The notes under the pieces: generated by a model | Databases searched by the model: none | What the model was told of the DNA's origin: nothing | What the model saw: only the letters and a program-made list of their open reading frames with translations | Shown here: piece by piece, positions 6,117-11,020 of the stretch | Layout of the letters: every line of letters begins with the position of its first letter | How positions within the stretch are numbered: position 1 is the first letter of the stretch | Made by a program: the position numbers and the translations under genes | Source of the DNA: Pseudomonadota bacterium | GTDB lineage: Bacteria; Pseudomonadota; Alphaproteobacteria; Rhizobiales; Beijerinckiaceae | Reading direction: 5' to 3' | DNA: 11,020 bases | Assembly (NCBI GenBank): GCA_028876585.1 | Contig: JAGWRL010000218.1 | Coordinates: forward strand, 1 to 11,020

Positions 6117-7138
6117 CGGCGTTCCCGGACAACACGAGCGGCCTCGACGCCTGGGCGGGCGCAAACGTCGAGGGCTACGCGGGGCCGTCGAAGGCGATCA
6201 AATATCCGACCGGCCAATCGAATCCGACCTATCGGATCGAGACGCCGGGCGGCGCCTATGTGCTGCGCTGCAAACCGCCGGGCAAACTGTTGAAGAGCGC
6301 GCATATGGTGGAGCGCGAATTCCGCGTGCTGCGCGCGCTGGAATCGGCCGGCTTTCCCGCGCCGCGCGCGCTGGCTTTGTGCGAGGACGAGAGCGTCGCC
6401 GGTTCGGTGTTTTATCTGATGGCGCATGTCGAGGGCCGCATTTTCTGGGACCCCGGTCTCGCGGAGTCCAACCCGCAAGAGCGCGCCGGCATCTACGACG
6501 CGATGAACGCCGGGCTGGCGCAGTTGCACGACATCGACATCGCCAAGGCTGGGCTGTCGGATTACGGCAAGCCCGGCAATTACTTCGCCCGCCAGACGCA
6601 GCGCTGGACCGAGCAATATCGCGCCAGCGAAACGCGCAAAGTTCCCGACATGGACGCGCTGATCGATTGGCTCGCCGCCAACATGCCGCCCGACGACGGC
6701 CGCGTGTCGCTGGTGCATGGCGATTTCCGCATCGACAATATGATCTTCGCCCCCGATTCGCCGCGCTTGCTGGCGGTGCTCGATTGGGAATTGTCGACGC
6801 TCGGCCATCCCTTCGCCGATCTCGCCTATCAGGCGATGCAATGGCGGCTGCCCAACGCCGGCGATTTCCGCGGCCTCGGCGGCCTCGACCGCGGCGCCCT
6901 CGGCATTCCCTCCGACGAGGCTTACGTCGCCGCCTATTGCCGCCGCCGCGGCCTCGACGGCGTGCCGCATTGGTCGTTCCTGATCGCCTTCAGCTTCTTC
7001 CGCATCGCCGCCATCGTGCAGGGCGTCTACAAGCGCGCGCTCGACGGCAACGCCTCCAACCCGCAGCGCGGCCTCAAGATGGGCGAGGGCGTGCCGCTGA
7101 TGGCGAAGCTGGCGATGGAGGAGGTCGCGCGGGCGTGA
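6113..7138 (+). CDS. APH-family kinase, ACAD10/11 N-domain (LvaA)-like hydroxyacyl-CoA kinase
   Basis: This 341-residue protein has the aminoglycoside-phosphotransferase/choline-kinase fold. An N-lobe with YPTGQSNPTYRI (31-42) and VLRCKPPGKLLKSAH (50-64) supplies a candidate ATP-binding Lys (K54). The catalytic loop is VHGDFRIDN (201-209; Asp204, Asn209), and the metal-binding motif is LDWELSTLGHPFADLAY (223-239; Asp224). KPPG, HGDFRIDN and DWELST-GHP-ADLAY are the signature of the ACAD11 N-domain and of LvaA, not of antibiotic kinases. The start is GTG at 6113, which overlaps the dehydrogenase stop as GTGA, so the two are made together. I infer that it phosphorylates the hydroxyl of 4-hydroxyacyl-CoA for its partner. 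In animals the two activities are fused; here they are separate genes in reversed order. A role in drug resistance is unlikely. Confidence 0.9.
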   Translation: MTAFPDNTSGLDAWAGANVEGYAGPSKAIKYPTGQSNPTYRIETPGGAYVLRCKPPGKLLKSAHMVEREFRVLRALESAGFPAPRALALCEDESVAGSVFYLMAHVEGRIFWDPGLAESNPQERAGIYDAMNAGLAQLHDIDIAKAGLSDYGKPGNYFARQTQRWTEQYRASETRKVPDMDALIDWLAANMPPDDGRVSLVHGDFRIDNMIFAPDSPRLLAVLDWELSTLGHPFADLAYQAMQWRLPNAGDFRGLGGLDRGALGIPSDEAYVAAYCRRRGLDGVPHWSFLIAFSFFRIAAIVQGVYKRALDGNASNPQRGLKMGEGVPLMAKLAMEEVARA

Positions 7139-7140
7139 GC

Positions 7141-7157
7141 GGCGGCGCTACGCCGCC
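7141..7157. terminator. Hairpin between convergent genes
   Basis: GGCGGCG (7141-7147) and CGCCGCC (7151-7157) pair perfectly over seven bases around a CTA loop, three bases after the kinase stop. It includes the stop codon of the convergent amidohydrolase. There is no T-run on either side, so a bidirectional terminator is plausible but unproven. Confidence 0.35.
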
Positions 7158-8023
7158 TTGCGCAAGCCCAGCGCGCGGATCGCGTTCTCCTTCAGGATCA
7201 GCGGCCGCACCTCGGGCTTGAACGCGCATTTCTCGAAATCGGCGATCCAGCGGTCGGGGCTGATCAGCGGGAAATCCGAGCCGAACAGCATTTTCTCGCG
7301 CAACTGTGTATTGGCGTATTGCACCAGTTGCGGGGGAAAGTACTTTGGCATCCAGCCCGACAGGTCGATGTAGACGTTCGACTTGTGCAGCGCGATCGAC
7401 AGCGCCTCGTCCGTCCACGGCCAGGAGGGATGCGCCATGATGATCGTCATGTCGGGGAAATCGACCGCGACGTCGTCGATATGGATCGGCTGCGAATATT
7501 TCAGCCGCAGCCCGCCGCCGCCGCGCAGTCCCGTGCCCATGCCGGAATGGCCGGTGTGGAAGATCGCCGGCAGCTTGTGCTCGGCGATCACCTCGTAGAG
7601 CTTGTAGGCCATCTTATCGTTGGGGAAGAAGCCCTGACAGGTCGGGTGGAACTTGAAGCCCTTGACCACGCCCGCTTCGATCAGCTCGCGCGCCTCGCGC
7701 ACGCCCATCATGCCCTTGTGCGGATCGATCGAGGCGAAGGCGATCATGATGTCGGCGTTGTCGCGCGCGGCCTCGGCGATCTCGTCGTTGGCGATGCGGC
7801 GATTGCCGATCTGGAACTCGGAATCGACGGTGAACATGACGAGGCCGATCTTCTTCTCGCGGTAGTAGGCCAGCGTCTCGGCGATGGTCGGCCGCTTGCC
7901 GACCTTGAAATATTTGCTCGCCGCCGTCTCGAACGGCTCCCAGAACGGGTCGGTCGCCGGCTGCCGGCACGACACCTCGGCATGGGTGTGAATGTCGATG
8001 GCGACAAGGTCGTCGATGTTCAT
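7148..8023 (-). CDS. Metal-dependent amidohydrolase (amidohydrolase 2, COG2159-like)
   Basis: This 291-residue TIM-barrel protein has the metal-ligand pattern of the amidohydrolase 2 family, whose members hydrolyse, hydrate or decarboxylate carboxylated substrates. The motifs are DIHTHAE (10-16; His12, His14), KGFKFHPTCQGFFPND (121-136), IFHTGHSG (154-161; His156), IIMAHPSWPW (194-203; His198) and LFGSDFPLISPDRW (246-259; Asp250). All five expected ligand positions are present, so it should be active. The substrate cannot be read from the sequence. The start at 8023 is favoured over an upstream in-frame ATG (8074) because GGAGG lies eight bases before it and the protein then begins directly at the first barrel strand. 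It converges on the kinase gene with only nine bases between stops. The brnTA operon lies upstream on the same strand, but a separate promoter candidate suggests independent expression. Confidence 0.88.
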   Translation of the reverse strand: MNIDDLVAIDIHTHAEVSCRQPATDPFWEPFETAASKYFKVGKRPTIAETLAYYREKKIGLVMFTVDSEFQIGNRRIANDEIAEAARDNADIMIAFASIDPHKGMMGVREARELIEAGVVKGFKFHPTCQGFFPNDKMAYKLYEVIAEHKLPAIFHTGHSGMGTGLRGGGGLRLKYSQPIHIDDVAVDFPDMTIIMAHPSWPWTDEALSIALHKSNVYIDLSGWMPKYFPPQLVQYANTQLREKMLFGSDFPLISPDRWIADFEKCAFKPEVRPLILKENAIRALGLRKAA

Positions 8024-8045
8024 GGGCGCGCCTCCGTTTCGGGTG

Positions 8046-8074
8046 AGGATAGCGCGCGGAGGGGAGGGCGGCAA
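8046..8074 (-). promoter_or_regulatory. Possible promoter for the minus-strand amidohydrolase
   Basis: On the minus strand, TTGCCG (8074-8069) is followed after 17 bases by TATCCT (8051-8046), each matching 4 of 6 consensus positions with ideal spacing. Transcription would start near 8038, about 15 bases before the ATG. It sits in the 108-base gap between brnA and the amidohydrolase. Consensus match only. Confidence 0.35.
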
Positions 8075-8131
8075 ATGGTTATGGTGGATAACTCTATGCG
8101 GGTCGGCGCTGCGCGTTGCGACGCGAAACCG

Positions 8132-8428
8132 CTACTTCCCCCGCCCCGGCATCTTCTCGCGCAACACCCGGTTCATTTGCGCCTGCCAGCCCGGCCCGAG
8201 CTCGCGATAGGCGGCCAGCACGTCGGCGTCGAGCCGCAAGGTTTGGTTGATCTTGCGATCCGGCTTGGCGGGGCGGCCGGGGCGGCGGCGCACTGCCTCC
8301 GCCGCCTTCTCGCCGAACACCGCGCCCAACACTTCCAGCGCCGGACGCGCCTCGCGCAAATCCCGCGTCGTCCACTCCGGGTTCTCGTCGTCCGGGCGCG
8401 ACGCCGCCTCATGTCTTCGCCTGGCCAT
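8132..8428 (-). CDS. brnA: BrnA antitoxin and operon autorepressor
   Basis: This 98-residue protein is the antitoxin of a type II toxin-antitoxin pair. It would bind and neutralise BrnT and, with it, repress its own promoter. The N-terminal half is charged with an EWTTRDLREARPALEVL segment (18-34), then a basic GRPAKPDRK linker (51-59). The C-terminal BrnA domain, KINQTLRLDADVLAAYRELG (59-78) followed by GWQAQMNRVLREKM (80-93), has the strand-helix-helix layout of a ribbon-helix-helix DNA binder. It is the second gene of the pair, and its start overlaps the last 20 bases of brnT, the usual order in this family. The length fits the family. No separate promoter is visible. Confidence 0.9.
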   Translation of the reverse strand: MARRRHEAASRPDDENPEWTTRDLREARPALEVLGAVFGEKAAEAVRRRPGRPAKPDRKINQTLRLDADVLAAYRELGPGWQAQMNRVLREKMPGRGK

Positions 8429-8681
8429 ATCGTCTCACCTCTCTGTCGTTCGCCTTGCGGAAGCTGATGACGTGCATCGTCTCGCCGCGCATGGTTATGA
8501 CCGCCACATGCAGCCGACGGCCCAAAAGCCCGAAAACCCGCGCCCGTCGCTCGCCGTAGTCCTTCCGGTCATCCTCTTCCGCCAGCGCGGTTTCCCAATC
8601 AAATTCGGCCCCCCTCTCGAAGGGCAGCCCACGTTCCTCGATGTTGCGGGCGTTCTTCGCACGGTCGAACGTGATGTTCAT
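8409..8681 (-). CDS. brnT: BrnT toxin (RelE-fold ribonuclease)
   Basis: This 90-residue protein is the toxin of the BrnT/BrnA pair. In Brucella, BrnT is a small RelE-fold ribonuclease that stops growth by inhibiting translation. Family motifs are all present: FDRAKNARNIEERGLPFERG (5-24), AEFDWETALAEEDDRKDYGE (25-44), a GLLGRRLHVAVITMR strand (51-65), and the C-terminal HVISFRKANDREVRRYG (70-86), which contains the conserved R/S-FR-A---E---Y pattern. The length matches the family and no motif is missing, so an active toxin is likely. The ATG at 8681 has little Shine-Dalgarno character. The gene is preceded by an AT-rich promoter region with an inverted repeat. Confidence 0.94.
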   Translation of the reverse strand: MNITFDRAKNARNIEERGLPFERGAEFDWETALAEEDDRKDYGERRARVFGLLGRRLHVAVITMRGETMHVISFRKANDREVRRYGQAKT

Positions 8682-8693
8682 GCGATATGTTTA

Positions 8694-8738
8694 CGCTACA
8701 GCGAAAATAATCGAAAGTCAATATTTAGCGCTGTAGCG
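8694..8738 (-). promoter_or_regulatory. brnTA promoter with inverted-repeat operator
   Basis: Two 10-base arms, CGCTACAGCG (8694-8703) and CGCTGTAGCG (8729-8738), are exact reverse complements separated by 25 bases. On the minus strand, TTGACT (8721-8716, 5/6 match to -35) lies between them. After 17 bases a weak -10 (TAGCGT, 8698-8693) overlaps the promoter-proximal arm. The start codon of brnT follows 12 bases after the proximal arm. A repressor bound to both arms would cover the promoter, which fits the known autorepression of brnTA operons by BrnA. The stretch is clearly more AT-rich than its surroundings. Confidence 0.6.
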
Positions 8739-8882
8739 AGAATACGCGCCGCCGCGCGGATGCCATTTTTGGCCCTCCCCCCTTTCCACCGGCTCCCGTC
8801 CTTCCTAAAGTCTCCAGCAACGAGCATGTCGGGCGCGCGGCCATTCCCCCCGCGGCGGCTGTTTGTTGGGAGGCTCCCCCAG

Positions 8883-9911
8883 ATGGTTGACGTCGAACCC
8901 ATCCTCGAACCCGACCTCCTCATCGTCGATCCGCACCATCATCTGTGGGACTGGCGCTCGCGCGTCGCCACAGCCCCGCCGCCGACGCATCCCTTCGAGA
9001 CCATCTATCGCGCCACGCCGCTCTATCTGCTCGACCAGTTGCTGGCCGATTTCCGTTCGGGCCACAACGTGACGGCGTCGGTCTATATCGAATGCCGCTC
9101 GATGCACCGCGCCGACGGGCCGGTCGCCTTCAAGCCGGTCGGCGAGACCGAATTCGTCAATGGCGTCGGGGCGATGAGCGCCTCGGGCCTCTATGGCGAC
9201 GCGCGCGCCTGCGCCGGCATCGTCGGCCATGTCGACCTTGCGCTCGGCGACGGCGCGGCGGCGGTGCTGGAGGCGCATCTCGCCCGCGCGCCGGACCGTT
9301 TCCGCGGCATCCGCCATTCCTCGTCTTGGGACGCGGATTCCTCGGTGCTCGGGCCGCTCAGCTTCCGGCCCAGGGGCCTCTTGGGGGATGCGGCGTTCCG
9401 TCGCGGCTTCGCCCACCTCGCCCGCCTCGGCCTGTCGTTCGACGCCTGGGTGCTGGAGCCGCAACTGCCGGAGCTGCAATCGCTGGCCGCCGCCTTCCCC
9501 GACACCACGATCGTGCTCGACCATGTCGGCACGCCGCTGGGCATCGGCGCCTACGCCGGGCGGCGCGAGGAGCGGTTCGACGTCTGGCGGCAAAACATCC
9601 GCGCGCTGGCGAAGGCGGGCAATGTCGTCGTCAAGCTCGGCGGGCTGGCCATGCCGTTCGGCGGCTTCGATGCGCAAGGCGCCGGCTCCGAGCGGCTGGC
9701 GGCGCTGTGGCGGCCCTATATCGAGACCTGCATCGAGGCGTTCGGAACCGACCGTTGCATGTTCGAGAGCAACTTTCCCGTCGATGGTTATACGTGCAGC
9801 TACCGCGTGCTGTGGAACGCGCTGAAGCGGCTGGCCGCCGGCGCGTCGGAGGCCGAAAAGGCGGCGCTGTTCAGCGGCGTGGCGCGACGGGTCTACCGGC
9901 TGCCGGGGTGA
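8883..9911 (+). CDS. TIM-barrel amidohydrolase, COG3618 type (PDC lactonase/fuconolactonase-like)
   Basis: This 342-residue protein belongs to the amidohydrolase 2 superfamily that includes LigI (2-pyrone-4,6-dicarboxylate lactonase) and sugar lactonases. The motifs are IVDPHHHLWDW (14-24, metal-binding HxH), SVYIECRSMH (66-75), GIVGHVDLA (112-120), FRGIRHSSSWD (140-150), TIVLDHVGTPLG (209-220) and NVVVKLGGLAMPFGGFD (247-263). The last is RCMFESNFPVD (291-301). In the final motif Asn297 occupies the position of the Asp in the common GSDWP motif. This ESNFPVD form is familiar in one subgroup of the family. The start at 8883 is supported by GGGAGG (8868-8873) nine bases upstream; the frame stays open far upstream only as an antisense shadow of brnTA. 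The true substrate, a lactone or another cyclic acid, is unknown. Confidence 0.88.
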   Translation: MVDVEPILEPDLLIVDPHHHLWDWRSRVATAPPPTHPFETIYRATPLYLLDQLLADFRSGHNVTASVYIECRSMHRADGPVAFKPVGETEFVNGVGAMSASGLYGDARACAGIVGHVDLALGDGAAAVLEAHLARAPDRFRGIRHSSSWDADSSVLGPLSFRPRGLLGDAAFRRGFAHLARLGLSFDAWVLEPQLPELQSLAAAFPDTTIVLDHVGTPLGIGAYAGRREERFDVWRQNIRALAKAGNVVVKLGGLAMPFGGFDAQGAGSERLAALWRPYIETCIEAFGTDRCMFESNFPVDGYTCSYRVLWNALKRLAAGASEAEKAALFSGVARRVYRLPG

Positions 9912-9939
9912 GGGGCGCGCAACTTCTGTCGGTCCTCCC

Positions 9940-9968
9940 CTTTCGCGCCGCGCCCCCCCTTCCTACAT
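9940..9968 (+). promoter_or_regulatory. Possible heat-shock (RpoH) promoter for clpB
   Basis: CTTT (9940-9943) is followed after 18 bases by CCTACAT (9962-9968). The alphaproteobacterial RpoH consensus is about CTTG-N17/18-CYTATNT, so the match is 3/4 and 5/6 of the fixed positions. It lies about 90 bases before the clpB start, in the right place for a heat-shock gene. Consensus match by eye. Confidence 0.35.
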
Positions 9969-9979
9969 TCCTGATCAAA

Positions 9980-9995
9980 GCCGCGTGATCGCGGC
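9980..9995 (+). repeat. Small hairpin in the clpB leader
   Basis: GCCGCG (9980-9985) and CGCGGC (9990-9995) pair perfectly around a TGAT tetraloop. It would lie at the start of the clpB leader RNA if the promoter just upstream is correct. No T-run follows, so it is not a canonical terminator. A role in leader stability is possible. Confidence 0.35.
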
Positions 9996-10058
9996 GATTC
10001 GGCAGGACGGCGCCACGTCGCTTCGGGACCACGCGCCGGGCCAAAGGGGAGTTCGGAT

Positions 10059-11020
10059 ATGAATTTGGAAAAATACACAGAGCGCGCGCGGGGCTTCATT
10101 CAATCCGCGCAGCAGTTGGCGCTCAGGGAAAACCATCAGCAATTCACCCCCGAGCATGTGCTCAAAGTTCTGCTCGACGACGAGCAGGGCCTGTGCGCCG
10201 GCTTGATCGACAAGGCGGGCGGCCGCTCCAAGGAGGCGCTGGCGCTGACGGAAGCGGCGCTGAAGAAATTGCCGAAAGTGCAGGGCGGCGGCGCCGGCCA
10301 GCTCTACCTCGCCCCGACCACGGCGCGGCTGTTCGACAACGCCGAGAAGCTGGCGGAGAAGGCGAGCGACAGCTTTGTCACCGTCGAGCGGCTGCTGGTG
10401 GCGCTGGCGCTGGAGAAGGGCGCGGAGGCGGCCAAGATCCTGGCGCAGTCAGGCGTCACGCCGCAGACGCTGAACGCCGCCATCAACGACATCCGCAAGG
10501 GCCGCACGGCCGATTCGGCCAGCGCCGAGAACGCCTATGACGCGCTGAAGAAATACACCCGCGACCTGACGGAAGCCGCCAAGACCGGCAAGCTCGACCC
10601 CGTGATCGGCCGCGACGAGGAAATCCGCCGCACCATCCAGGTGCTGTCGCGCCGCACCAAGAACAATCCCGTCCTGATCGGTGAGCCCGGCGTCGGCAAA
10701 ACCGCCATCGTCGAGGGGCTGGCGCTGCGCATCCTCAATGGCGACGTGCCGGAGAGCCTGAAGGACAAGAAGCTCTTGTCGCTCGATCTCGGCGCGCTGA
10801 TTGCCGGCGCGAAATATCGCGGTGAATTCGAGGATCGCCTGAAGAAAATCATGGACGAAATCCGCCAAGCTGGCAACATCGTGCTCTTCATTGATGAACT
10901 GCATACATTGATTGGTGCAGGTGGCGCTGAGGGAGCTATTGATGCTTCCAACATTCTGAAGCCGGCTTTAGCTAGAGGCGAGCTGCAATGTATTGGAGCT
11001 ACAACGTTAGATGAATATAG
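10059..11020 (+). CDS. clpB: ATP-dependent disaggregase ClpB, 5' part, with a ClpC-like 3' end
   Basis: ClpB is a cytosolic hexameric AAA+ chaperone that works with DnaK to pull apart protein aggregates. The gene is cut by the right edge after 320 codons. Residues 1-150 form the Clp N-domain ([21 protein letters not shown]). The first AAA+ module follows, with [20 protein letters not shown], Walker [10 protein letters not shown] (208-216) and Walker B VLFIDE (275-280). AAGGGGAG (10044-10051) precedes the ATG by seven bases. Up to about residue 255 the sequence is a normal alphaproteobacterial ClpB. From [15 protein letters not shown] onward it reads as Bacillales-type ClpC, including [10 protein letters not shown] where ClpB has GAGKADGAMD, and HTLIG where alpha ClpBs have HTLVG. 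It is also one residue shorter than ClpB in this segment. The 3' part should therefore not be trusted as native without checking. Confidence 0.93.
   Translation, partial: MNLEKYTERARGFIQSAQQLALRENHQQFTPEHVLKVLLDDEQGLCAGLIDKAGGRSKEALALTEAALKKLPKVQGGGAGQLYLAPTTARLFDNAEKLAEKASDSFVTVERLLVALALEKGAEAAKILAQSGVTPQTLNAAINDIRKGRTADSASAENAYDALKKYTRDLTEAAKTGKLDPVIGRDEEIRRTIQVLSRRTKNNPVLIGEPGVGKTAIVEGLALRILNGDVPESLKDKKLLSLDLGALIAGAKYRGEFEDRLKKIMDEIRQAGNIVLFIDELHTLIGAGGAEGAIDASNILKPALARGELQCIGATTLDEY
10811..11020 (+). other. Composition break / ClpB-ClpC chimeric segment
   Basis: Hand counts give 65% GC for 10701-10800 but 48% for 10921-11020 and about 38% for the final 40 bases. Codons rare elsewhere in the window (TTA, AGA, GGA, ACA, GCT, ATT) become frequent. 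The encoded residues change from ClpB-type to Firmicutes ClpC-type at the same place. The switch falls in or just after the conserved AKYRGEFE segment (10811-10832), where the two gene families are most alike. This fits an assembly chimera at the end of a contig, or less likely a recombination event. Confidence 0.7.

Noticed and set aside
6113..7138. Aminoglycoside resistance kinase
   Set aside because: The fold is shared, but KPPG, HGDFRIDN and the DWELST-GHP-ADLAY pattern and the coupling to an acyl-CoA dehydrogenase place it with ACAD11/LvaA, not with drug kinases.
8083..8091. DnaA-box-like TTATCCACC on the minus strand
   Set aside because: It is a single copy with one mismatch, without an AT-rich unwinding region or replication genes. 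This is not evidence of an origin.
8247..8882. Upstream extension of the COG3618 amidohydrolase frame
   Set aside because: The extension runs antisense through brnTA and lacks domain character. The ATG at 8883 has a good Shine-Dalgarno and begins just before the HxH motif.
9744..9756. GGAAC followed by CGTT inside the COG3618 gene
   Set aside because: The spacer is only four bases and the site is inside a coding region.

Overview
The window is GC-rich (about 65% by hand count in sampled stretches), gene-dense bacterial DNA. The gene content points to an alphaproteobacterium, most likely Hyphomicrobiales (Rhizobiales). The signs are a monofunctional PheA and a KdsB divergent from a membrane-anchored CycM-type cytochrome c, an EcfG-type general-stress promoter, and rhizobial-style polysaccharide glycosyltransferase repeats. 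The exact family cannot be named from sequence alone.

Layout. Positions 1-2182 are a minus-strand block: kdsB, then pheA overlapping it by 4 bases, then the 5' part of a surface-polysaccharide glycosyltransferase-like gene that runs off the left edge. Divergent from kdsB is a plus-strand cytochrome c. After a GC hairpin comes a tight plus-strand trio: an EmrE-type SMR exporter, an SSAT-like GNAT acetyltransferase sharing one base with it, and a DUF1348 (NTF2-like) protein. Next, a perfect EcfG promoter motif (GGAAC-N16-CGTT) precedes a small exported protein with an ideal Shine-Dalgarno sequence.

Positions 4881-7138 hold an acyl-CoA dehydrogenase and an APH-fold kinase overlapping by 4 bases. 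They correspond to the two parts of animal ACAD10/ACAD11 and to the LvaC/LvaA pair of Pseudomonas levulinate catabolism. I infer that they remove the hydroxyl of 4-hydroxyacyl-CoAs by phosphorylation and elimination. Convergent with them is a minus-strand amidohydrolase (COG2159-like). A BrnT/BrnA toxin-antitoxin operon follows, with a 10-bp inverted repeat around its promoter, and then a second, unrelated amidohydrolase (COG3618-like, lactonase family) on the plus strand.

The window ends inside clpB. Its first ~255 codons are a normal alphaproteobacterial ClpB. From about 10811-10835 the protein switches to a Firmicutes-type ClpC sequence and GC falls to about 48% in the last 100 bases. This is best explained as a chimeric assembly junction at a conserved AAA+ motif, although a real recombination event cannot be excluded from sequence alone.

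No RNA genes, CRISPR arrays, insertion sequences or replication origins were seen, and no gene-free stretch exceeds about 200 bases.
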